Shown here: positions 1 through 6,058 of the stretch, one piece after another
Layout of the letters: each line of letters starts with the position of its first letter
Numbering within the stretch: position 1 is the first letter of the stretch
Assembly: GCA_015494165.1 (NCBI GenBank)
Contig: WGBS01000257.1
Location: 1 to 6,974, forward strand
Direction: 5' to 3'
DNA: 6,974 nt
From: Gammaproteobacteria bacterium
Lineage (GTDB): Bacteria > Pseudomonadota > Gammaproteobacteria > S144-34
The notes under the pieces: model-generated
The model's database searches: none
Told to the model about the DNA's origin: nothing
What the model saw: only the letters and a program-made list of their open reading frames with translations
Made by a program: the position numbers and the translations under genes

Positions 1-607
1 TCGCCGTGCAGGCGATGAAGGCCGGCGCCCACGACTACCTGATGAAGGACAACCTCGCGCGCCTGGTGCCTGCGGTCGAGCGCGAGCTGCGCGAGGCCGA
101 CGAGCGCCGCGCCCGGCGCGTGGCCGAGGAGACCGTCTGGCACCAGGCCTACCACGACGCGCTCACGGGCCTTCCGAACCGCTGGCTGCTGGTCGATCGC
201 CTCACCCAGGCCATCGCCTACGCGCGCCGCGAGGGCGCGCACGTGGCGCTGCTCTTCCTCGACCTCGACCGCTTCAAGCTCGTCAACGAGACCCTCGCCC
301 ACGGTGTGGCCGAGGGTCTCGTTGACGAGCTTGAAGCGGTCGAGGTCGAGAAAGAGCAGCGCCACGTGCGCGCCCTCGCGGCGCGCGTAGGCGATGGCCT
401 GGGTGAGGCGATCGACGAGGAGCCAGCGGTTCGGCAGGCCCGTGAGCGCGTCGTGGTAGGCCTGGTGCCAGACCGTCTCCTCGGCCACGCGCCGCGCGCG
501 GCGCTCGTCGGCCTCGCGCAGCTCGCGCTCGACCGCGGGCACCAGGCGCGCGAGGTTGTCCTTCATCAGGTAGTCGTGGGCGCCGGCCTTCATCGCCTGC
601 ACGGCGA
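1..607. repeat. Near-perfect inverted repeat centred on base 304, reaching the window edge
   Basis: Every base i from 1 to 302 pairs with base 608-i, apart from eight mismatches (71/537, 113/495, 134/474, 173/435, 188/420, 191/417, 257/351 and 298/310). That is about 97% identity over 302-base arms. The tip is a small hairpin, CCAC-GGT-GTGG (299-309), with a 3-base loop and no unique spacer. The repeat runs off the left edge, so its full length is unknown. A structure with essentially no spacer and arms of this length is hard to maintain in a living replicon and is common in chimeric reads or misassembled contig ends. Confidence 0.95.
3..302 (+). CDS. Second, opposite-strand partial copy of the receiver-GGDEF gene
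   Basis: The plus strand from the window edge encodes about 100 residues matching residues 93-192 of the minus-strand receiver-GGDEF protein. It contains the end of the receiver (KAGAHDYLMKDN), the linker helix, YHDALTGLPNRWLL and LDLDRFKLVNETLAH. It differs from the minus-strand copy at eight bases in this arm. Seven are synonymous third-codon changes (71, 113, 134, 173, 188, 191, 257), and one (298) changes Gly to Ala next to the junction. The gene starts left of the window and is cut at the same codon as its partner. Past base 304 the frame stays open, but only as antisense of the other copy. It could be a strain allele joined by assembly error, a paralogue in a real inverted duplication, or a library chimera. 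The protein identity is secure; its reality as a separate genomic locus is not. Confidence 0.6.
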
Positions 608-881
608 TCTCCTCGCCGATGGTGCCGGAGATGACGATGAAGGGGATGTCGAGGCCGCGCTCCTGCACCATGGCGAGGGCGTCGAAGGCGCTGAAGCGCG
701 GCATGGCGTAGTCGGCGAGGACGATGTCCCAGTCGTAGTCGTCGAGGGCGCGCGCCATGTCCTCGGGGGTGTCCACGCGGCGGTGCTCGGGCTGGTAGCC
801 GCCGCGGCGCAGGGCGCGCAGGACGAGCTCGGCGTCGTCGGCCGAGTCCTCCACCAGGAGCACGCGCAGCGGGACGGACAT
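303..881 (-). CDS. Receiver-GGDEF protein (putative diguanylate cyclase), 3' part lost at a foldback junction
   Basis: The supported part is 193 codons from the ATG at 881. The receiver domain (1 to about 122) has Glu11/Asp12 in VLLVEDSADD, phospho-acceptor Asp57 in DIVLADYAMP, Thr87 in VISGTIGEE and Lys107 in DYLMKDN. A charged helix (about 115-140, rich in ERELREADERRARR) leads into the start of a GGDEF domain: YHDALTGLPNRWLLVDRL (142-159) and LLFLDLDRFKLVNETLGHT (175-193). In a complete protein the GG(D/E)EF active-site motif would follow about 40-50 residues later, making cyclic di-GMP when phosphorylated. Here the frame instead turns at base 304 into the antisense of its own gene and runs open to the window edge as nonsense. 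The ribosome binding site is weak, and the 3-base spacing from the previous stop suggests coupling. As the last gene it looks like the pathway's output. Cyclase activity cannot be confirmed because the catalytic part is absent. Confidence 0.85.
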
Positions 882-884
882 GGC

Positions 885-1334
885 CTAGGCCTGCGGCACC
901 TCGTTGAGCAGCAGCCAGTACATGCCGAGCTGGCGCACCGCCTCCATGAACTGCTCGAAGTCGACCGGCTTGCGCACGTAGCTGTTGGCGCCGAAGTCGT
1001 AGCTGTCGACGATGTCGCGCTCCTCCGACGAGGAGGTGAGCACGACCACCGGCACGCGCCGCGTCAGCTCCTCGGCGCGCATGCGCTTGAGCACCTCGAG
1101 GCCGTCGACCTTGGGCAGCTTGAGGTCGAGCAGCACCACCTGCGGCTGCTCGTGCCGGTCGCGGCCCTCGTAGCGGCCGGTGGCGAAGAGATAGTCCAGG
1201 GCCTCGACCCCGTCGTGGGCGACGACCACCTCGTTGGCGATGCGGTTCCTGCGCAGGGCGCGCAGCGTGAGGGCCTCGTCGTCGGGGTTGTCCTCGACCA
1301 GCAGTATGGTCTTGCCCCTGCACCCGTCCCGCAT
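885..1334 (-). CDS. Single-domain response regulator, Rcp1/CheY-like receiver
   Basis: This 149-residue protein is a receiver domain with no output domain. It shows KTILLVEDNPDDE at 8-20 (acidic pair Glu14/Asp15), the phospho-acceptor Asp70 in VVLLDLKLPKVDG, Thr100 in VVLTSSSEERD, and Lys122 in YVRKPVDFEQF. The long insertion after helix 2 (ATGRYEGRDRHEQP, 51-64) and the extended C-terminal helix (about 126-145) are typical of the Rcp1-type receivers that accept phosphate from Cph1-like and PAS/GAF kinases. It therefore probably takes phosphate from one or both upstream kinases and acts as a relay or protein-binding switch. The ATG at 1334 has a strong ribosome binding site. Its TAG stop is followed after only 3 bases by the ATG of the receiver-GGDEF gene. 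Family assignment is strong; the partner is inferred from position. Confidence 0.93.
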   Translation of the reverse strand: MRDGCRGKTILLVEDNPDDEALTLRALRRNRIANEVVVAHDGVEALDYLFATGRYEGRDRHEQPQVVLLDLKLPKVDGLEVLKRMRAEELTRRVPVVVLTSSSEERDIVDSYDFGANSYVRKPVDFEQFMEAVRQLGMYWLLLNEVPQA

Positions 1335-1407
1335 CGGTCCTGCCTCCTCCTCCCCCGGATCCTCCGCACCCCAACGAAAGCACGATCGCCGCCGCGGCGC
1401 AAGCCCG
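1335..1407 (-). other. Gap between second kinase and receiver gene
   Basis: These 73 bases are the only real intergenic space inside the operon. They hold the ribosome binding site of the next gene and several short self-complementary words (for example GGATCC and GCCGCGGC). There is no stem followed by a T run, so I see no intrinsic terminator, and transcription probably continues. An internal promoter cannot be excluded, but no clear -10 element is visible. Confidence 0.4.
1343..1347 (-). promoter_or_regulatory. Shine-Dalgarno site of the receiver gene
   Basis: GGAGG on the minus strand lies 8 bases before the ATG at 1334, inside a GGAGGAGGAGG run. It fixes the start of the receiver gene and suggests independent, strong translation initiation here, unlike the coupled genes upstream. 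Confidence 0.75.
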
Positions 1408-3732
1408 TCAGGCGGCCGACTCGCGCCGCGGCGCCGCGCGGCCGCCGCCGAGGGTGAAGCGGATCACCGCGCCCTCGTCCACCGCGCCCTCGGCCCATAC
1501 CCGCCCGCCGTGGCGCTCGACGACGCGGCGCACGGTGGCGAGCCCGATGCCCGTGCCCTCGAACTCGCTCGCCGTGTGCAGGCGCTGGAAGGGCCGGAAC
1601 AGCTTGTCGGCGTAGGCCATGTCGAAGCCCGCGCCGTTGTCGCGCACGTAGTAGACCCGCTCGCCGCCGCTCTCCTCCCAGCCGAACTCGATCCGCGCCG
1701 GCTCGCGCCCGCGGGTGAACTTCCAGGCGTTGCCGATCAGGTTCTCCATCAGCGTCCACAGCAGGCGCGGGTCGCCGCGCACCACGGCGCCCGGGCGGAT
1801 GTCCACCTCGACCCGCCTGCCGGGATGGACGTGGCGCAGGCCCTCGACCACCTCGCGCGCCAGCGCGCTGAGATCCACGGTCTCGCTGCGCAGCTCGCCG
1901 CGCGTGACCTGGGCGAGCGCGAGCAGGTCGTCGATGAGCTGCGCCATGCGCTGGGCGGCGGCGCGCACGCGCCTGAGGTGCTCGCGCCCCTCGGGGCCGA
2001 GGCGCTCGCCCTCGTCCTCGAGCACGGCGAGGCTGAAGCCGTCGATGGCGCGCAGGGGCGCGCGCAGGTCGTGCGAGACCGTGTAGGCGAAGGCCTCGAG
2101 CTCGCGGTTGAGCGCACGCAGCTCCTCGGTGCGCGCGCGCACGTGGTCCTCCAGGCCCAGCACCAGCCCCTGCATGCGAAGCGCGATGGCCGTGATGCCC
2201 GCGAGCAAGGCGATCAGGCGCTCGTCGGAGGCGTCGAAGGGCCGCGCCTCGCGGCGGAAGAGCGAGATCCCGCCGACCACGCGCCCCTCGTCCACCACCG
2301 GCACCACGAGGGCCGCGCGCAGGCCGAGGGCGGCCGCGCGGTCGGCGCCCACGCGCGGGTCGCCGGCGATGTCCGCGACCCGCACCGGCTCGCCGTGGGC
2401 CGCCACCCAGCCGCACAGCCCGCCCGCCTCGAGGTCGAAGCAGGTCCCGGGCCGCAGGCCCACGTCCGCGCCCTCGACGGCGACGTAGCGGCAGGTGCGC
2501 GCGTCCTCGCGCAGCGACAGGGCGGCGACGTCGGCGCGCACGATCTCGCGCGCGGCCGCCGCCACCGTGCGCCGCAGGCACTCGGGCTCGGCGACGTGCT
2601 CGAGCAGCTCGCGCGCCACGCTCACGAGGCGCTCGAGCGCCCCGGCCCAGCGGCGCTGCGGGGTGACGTCGCGCGCCACGCCCGTGAGCGCCACGATGCG
2701 TCCCGCGCGGTCACGCTCGGCCACCACGCGGTCCTCCATCCAGCGCCATTCACCGGCCGCGTCCTTCAGCCGGTAGACGCGCACCACGCTGCGCGCGCCG
2801 CGCGCGAGCGCCTCGGTCGCCTCGCGCACCCGCGCATGGTCGGCCGGGTGCATGTGCCGCAGCCACAGCGCCGGATCGCGCCGGAACTCCTCGGGGCGCA
2901 CGCCCAGGAGCTCCGCACCGCGCGGGCTGACGAACTCGACCTCGCCGCCGAACAGGTCCCCGTCCGCCACGCGCACGCGGTAGACGATCTCCTCGACGTG
3001 CTCGAGCACGGCGCGGTGCAGCGCCTCGCGGCGGGCGAGCTCGCCGTGCGCGGCCTCGAGGGCCTCCAGCATGCGGTTGACGCCCGCGTAGAGGTCGCCC
3101 ACCTCGTCCCGGAGCCCGGTGCGCACGCGGCGTGCGAAGTCGCGCCGGCGCCCGATCTCGCGCAGCTCGGCGGCGAGCGCGAGCAGCGGCGCGCTGATGC
3201 GCCGCTGCAGGGCGACGGCGAGCAGCAGCGAGAGGGCCAGCAGCCCCGCGAGCATGGGCGCCGCGAGCCGGCGGTAGCTGGCCAGGTGCGCCTCGTAGTG
3301 GGCCAGCGGCACCGCGGCGGCGACCTCTCCGAGCGCCTCCCGGCCCCTGCGCACCGGTAGCACGACCCGCGCGCCGGCCTGCGGACCCGGCGCGGCCGCC
3401 GCTGCGTCCTCCACCGCCCGCGCCTCCCCGCGGCGGTAAAGGAGCAGCGCGCGGCCCGCGCGGTCGCGCACCACCAGCGACGCCAGGGCGCCCCCGCTCT
3501 CGATGCGCCGCACCAGGCCCACAGCCGCCTCCACGTCGCCCGTGGCGAGCAGCTCCACGAGGTCGGGCTCGAGCTCACGCACCTCCTGCGCGGCCTGCGC
3601 GCGCGCCTCGCCGCGCAGGGAGGCGACCTGATAGGCGTAGAGCGCCGCGGCGCCGACGAAGGTCACGGTGGCCGAGGCCGCGAAGATGACGGCCGCGAGC
3701 CGCGCGCGCAGCCCCGGGCGGTAGCCGCTCAC
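1408..3732 (-). CDS. Membrane sensor histidine kinase (periplasmic sensor, HAMP, PAS, GAF, HisKA, HATPase_c)
   Basis: This is a 774-residue multi-sensor kinase. Membrane helices lie at about 12-33 and 157-176, around a periplasmic region of about 120 residues. They are followed by HAMP (about 173-228), a PAS domain with its C-terminal PAC part (about 236-357, including HPADHARV and GEWRWMEDRVV), and a GAF domain (about 365-518, including FDLEAGGLCGWVAAHGEPV). The H-box is SHDLRAPLRAIDGF with His554, the N-box MENLIGNAWKFT has Asn668, the G1 box is RDNGAGFD (697-704), and the G2 box is EGTGIGLA (725-732). It has no receiver, so phosphate must go to a separate protein, plausibly the receivers encoded just after it. 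The start is GTG at 3732, sharing GTGA with the rhodanese stop, with GGAG 8 bases upstream (3741-3744). The GAF lacks clear phytochrome features, so I do not call it a photoreceptor. Confidence 0.92.
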   Translation of the reverse strand: MSGYRPGLRARLAAVIFAASATVTFVGAAALYAYQVASLRGEARAQAAQEVRELEPDLVELLATGDVEAAVGLVRRIESGGALASLVVRDRAGRALLLYRRGEARAVEDAAAAAPGPQAGARVVLPVRRGREALGEVAAAVPLAHYEAHLASYRRLAAPMLAGLLALSLLLAVALQRRISAPLLALAAELREIGRRRDFARRVRTGLRDEVGDLYAGVNRMLEALEAAHGELARREALHRAVLEHVEEIVYRVRVADGDLFGGEVEFVSPRGAELLGVRPEEFRRDPALWLRHMHPADHARVREATEALARGARSVVRVYRLKDAAGEWRWMEDRVVAERDRAGRIVALTGVARDVTPQRRWAGALERLVSVARELLEHVAEPECLRRTVAAAAREIVRADVAALSLREDARTCRYVAVEGADVGLRPGTCFDLEAGGLCGWVAAHGEPVRVADIAGDPRVGADRAAALGLRAALVVPVVDEGRVVGGISLFRREARPFDASDERLIALLAGITAIALRMQGLVLGLEDHVRARTEELRALNRELEAFAYTVSHDLRAPLRAIDGFSLAVLEDEGERLGPEGREHLRRVRAAAQRMAQLIDDLLALAQVTRGELRSETVDLSALAREVVEGLRHVHPGRRVEVDIRPGAVVRGDPRLLWTLMENLIGNAWKFTRGREPARIEFGWEESGGERVYYVRDNGAGFDMAYADKLFRPFQRLHTASEFEGTGIGLATVRRVVERHGGRVWAEGAVDEGAVIRFTLGGGRAAPRRESAA
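1688..1774. repeat. Paralogous DNA segment of kinase 2, matching 4890-4976
   Basis: This is the partner of the segment at 4890-4976. Similarity continues at the protein level on both sides, through the H-box (SHDLRAPLRA) and the stretch from the G1 to the G2 box. The sensor halves of the two proteins do not look alike. Confidence 0.7.
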
Positions 3733-4598
3733 GGCGCGGGCTCCGGGCCGGTGGCGACCGGCAGGCCCGGAGCCCGGCTCCAGTCGCCCCAGCCGCCGTG
3801 GTAGACCGCGGCCTCCACGCCGAGCAGGCGCAGCGCCAGGTAGGCCACGGCGGACTCGCGGCCGCGGTCGCAGTAGACGTAGACGCGCCGCACGCCGCGC
3901 AGGCGCTGCCCGTAGAGGCGGCGCAGGCCGGCGCGGTCCAGCAGGCGCCCCTCGGCGTCGAGGTGGGCGCGGTACGGCACGTTCACCGCGCCCGGCACGT
4001 GGCCCGCCCGCGGGCCCGAGGAGACGCGCCCCTCGTAGGCCGCGGGAGGTCGCGCGTCCACGATCAGGGTGGCGGGGTCGTCCACCGCGAGGCGCATGTC
4101 CACGCGCGTGGCGATGCGCGCCGCCCGCAGGGCCGGCACGAAGCGCCCGCGTTCGGCACGGGGCGTGCCGCGCTCGAGCGGCCTGCCCGCCGCCGTCCAC
4201 GCGGGCAGGCCGCCCGCGAGGACGGCGACCGCGGGATGGCCGAGCAGCTCCAGCACCCAGAAGACGCGCGCGGCCTCCTTCAGCGAGCCGTCGTCGTAGA
4301 CCACCACGGGGCGGCCGGCACGCACGCCCGCGCCCTCGAGGAGCGCCCGCAGGCGCGCAAGCGCCGGCAGGCGCACGGGGTCGACCTCGGCGCGCAGGCG
4401 CCCCTCCGGCAGGCTCGCCGCGCCCGGCAGGTGCCCGGCGGCATAGGCGGCGACGGGCCTTGCATCCAGCGCCTGCACCTCGCCGCGGTGCGCGAGCAGC
4501 CACGCCGCGCTCACGACGAGGTCCGGCAGCACGCCCGCACGCACCGCCCCGGCCGCGAGGGCGAGCGCGCAGGCGAGGGCCGCCGCGGCGGCGCGCAT
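3729..4598 (-). CDS. Exported two-domain rhodanese (sulfurtransferase)
   Basis: This 289-residue protein consists of two rhodanese-like domains. Such enzymes move sulfane sulfur (from thiosulfate or 3-mercaptopyruvate in known members) onto a thiophilic acceptor through a Cys persulfide. Residues 1-21 look like a Sec signal peptide ending VRA, so it should act in the periplasm. Domain 1 (about 26-140) contains DARPVAAYAAGHLPGA but has VVVYDDGSLKEAA (98-110) where an active Cys would sit, so it is probably non-catalytic. Domain 2 (about 164-280) contains DARPPAAYEG and GHVPGAVNVPY, then the active loop YCDRGRES with Cys243. This asymmetry is usual in tandem rhodaneses. The start overlaps the kinase stop by one base (TGATG), with a G-rich Shine-Dalgarno inside the end of the kinase gene (about 4608-4613). 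A rhodanese between two sensor kinases is unusual and hints at sulfur chemistry in the signal; the substrate cannot be read from sequence. Confidence 0.9.
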   Translation of the reverse strand: MRAAAAALACALALAAGAVRAGVLPDLVVSAAWLLAHRGEVQALDARPVAAYAAGHLPGAASLPEGRLRAEVDPVRLPALARLRALLEGAGVRAGRPVVVYDDGSLKEAARVFWVLELLGHPAVAVLAGGLPAWTAAGRPLERGTPRAERGRFVPALRAARIATRVDMRLAVDDPATLIVDARPPAAYEGRVSSGPRAGHVPGAVNVPYRAHLDAEGRLLDRAGLRRLYGQRLRGVRRVYVYCDRGRESAVAYLALRLLGVEAAVYHGGWGDWSRAPGLPVATGPEPAP

Positions 4599-6058
4599 CA
4601 GACGCCCCCCTCCCGCCCGGCGCGGGCGCGCCGCCGCAGCGCGCGCGGGCCGAGGGTGAAGCAGAAGCGCGCCCCCTCGCCCTCGCGCCCCTCGGCCCAC
4701 ACGCGCCCGCCGTGCATGTGCACGATGCGCTGCACGGTCGAGAGCCCGACGCCCGAGCCCTCGAACTCCTGCGCCGAGTGCAGGCGCTGGAAGGGCTGGA
4801 AGAGCTTGTGCGCATAGCGCGGGTCGAAGCCGGCGCCGTTGTCGCGCACGCACACGAAGGCCTCGCCGCCCTCGCGCTCGAGCGTGACCTCGATGCGCGC
4901 CGGCTCGCGCCCGCGCGTGAACTTCCAGGCGTTGCGCAGCAGGTTCTCGAGCAGCACGCGCAGCAGGCGCGGATCGGCCTCGGCCTCGATGCCCGGCGCG
5001 ACGCGCGCCTCCACCGCACGCTCCGGCTCGGCCGCGCGCAGCTCCGCGAGCATGTCCTCGGCCATGCGGCTGAGGTCCACGGGCGTGCGCTCGAGCTGGC
5101 TGCGGCTGACGCGCGAGAGCAGCAGCAGGTCCTCGACGAGCTGCGACATGCGCTCGGCGGCGGCGCGCATGCGCTCGAGGTATTCGCGCGCCTCGGCCGG
5201 CAGCGCCGCGGCGTGGTCCTCGATGAGGGCCTCGCTGAAGCCCTGCACGGCGCGCAGCGGCGCGCGCAGGTCGTGGGAGACGGCCGAGACGAAGCTCTCG
5301 AGCTCGCGGTTGGTGCGCTCGAGCTGGGCCGTGCGCGCCTGGACGCGCGCCTCGAGCGCCGCGCGCGCCTCCTCGAGGGCGCGGTGGTCGGCCTCCAGGC
5401 GCTCGGCCATGTCGTCGAAGGCGGCGCCGAGGGCGCCGACCTCGTCGTCGCCGCGCACGCCGCTGCGCCGCCCGCGCTCGCCGCGCGACATGGCTTCGGC
5501 CGCGGCCGCCACGCGCTCGAGCCGGCGCGTGAGCAGCACGCCGAAGGCCACGCCCACCACCGCGATCACCGCCATGCCCGAGAGCCCGATGCCGATGCCG
5601 AGGTTGCGCGCCTGGGCGTGGATGCGCGCGAGCGGGCGGGCCGAGAACTCCACGGCAAGCGTGCCGAGAGGGCCTGCGGCGTTCGCCAGCGCCACCGTGC
5701 GCCAGTAGCTGTCGCCGTCGGGCGCGAGCGCCGGCATCACCTCGCCCACCAGGCGCGCGTCGCTCGCGGCGACGACGCGGCCGCTCTCGTCGGCGAGCAG
5801 CACGCGCACCACGTGCGGGTCGCGCAGGAGCTGCTCGACATAGGGCTGGAAGCGGTCGTACTCCTCGGTGAGCAGGGCCTCGCGTGCCGGCCCGCCCAGC
5901 AGGCCGAGGGTCACACGCTCCATCTCCTCGATCTGGCGCGCCGTGGCGTCGCGCGCGAAGCCGGTCGCCTCCCAGATCACGGCCGTCAGCACCACGGCCT
6001 CGAGGGCGAAGATGGTGGCCGCGATGCGGTAGCGCAGCGAGCGCGGCAGCAGCCTCAT
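4598..6058 (-). CDS. Membrane sensor histidine kinase (periplasmic sensor, HAMP, HisKA, HATPase_c)
   Basis: This 486-residue sensor kinase autophosphorylates a His in response to an extracytoplasmic signal. Membrane segment 1 is about residues 12-30 and segment 2 about 154-176, enclosing a periplasmic domain of roughly 120 residues. HAMP follows (about 175-228), then a charged coiled linker (220-255). The H-box is SHDLRAPLRA with His262, the N-box ENLLRNAWKFT has Asn376, the G1 box is RDNGAGFD (405-412), and the G2 box is EGSGVGLS (433-440). All key residues are present and there is no receiver domain. I chose the ATG at 6058 because it overlaps the previous stop (ATGA) and sits directly before the first membrane helix; an upstream extension in the same frame would only overlap the binding-protein gene. 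Position suggests it senses through the PhnD-like protein (inference). Its kinase core closely resembles that of the second kinase downstream. Confidence 0.92.
   Translation of the reverse strand: MRLLPRSLRYRIAATIFALEAVVLTAVIWEATGFARDATARQIEEMERVTLGLLGGPAREALLTEEYDRFQPYVEQLLRDPHVVRVLLADESGRVVAASDARLVGEVMPALAPDGDSYWRTVALANAAGPLGTLAVEFSARPLARIHAQARNLGIGIGLSGMAVIAVVGVAFGVLLTRRLERVAAAAEAMSRGERGRRSGVRGDDEVGALGAAFDDMAERLEADHRALEEARAALEARVQARTAQLERTNRELESFVSAVSHDLRAPLRAVQGFSEALIEDHAAALPAEAREYLERMRAAAERMSQLVEDLLLLSRVSRSQLERTPVDLSRMAEDMLAELRAAEPERAVEARVAPGIEAEADPRLLRVLLENLLRNAWKFTRGREPARIEVTLEREGGEAFVCVRDNGAGFDPRYAHKLFQPFQRLHSAQEFEGSGVGLSTVQRIVHMHGGRVWAEGREGEGARFCFTLGPRALRRRARAGREGGV
4890..4976. repeat. 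Paralogous DNA segment of kinase 1, matching 1688-1774
   Basis: This stretch encodes the N-box region of the first kinase. It matches bases 1688-1774 of the second kinase without gaps at about 75 of 87 positions by eye. The shared protein block is NAWKFTRGREPARIE. It is a coding paralogy, not a mobile repeat, and it indicates that the two kinase cores share recent ancestry or have exchanged sequence. Confidence 0.7.

Noticed and set aside
291..317. Central hairpin as an intrinsic terminator
   Set aside because: It has no T run on either strand, lies inside coding sequence, and is simply the tip of the 607-base inverted repeat.
1..607. Mobile element or IS terminal inverted repeats
   Set aside because: The arms are coding sequence of a signalling gene, meet with no internal element, and show no transposase or target-site duplication.
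6..1457. 483-codon plus-strand open frame
   Set aside because: Only its first 100 or so codons are the partial receiver-GGDEF copy. The rest is antisense to that gene and to the Rcp1-type receiver, with low-complexity Val/Ala/His/Glu content typical of GC-rich shadow frames.
1408..5019. 1203-codon minus-strand open frame
   Set aside because: The real protein in this frame is the 774-residue kinase from GTG 3732. The upstream extension reads Arg/Ala-rich nonsense across the rhodanese and first kinase genes, which have clear motifs in other frames.
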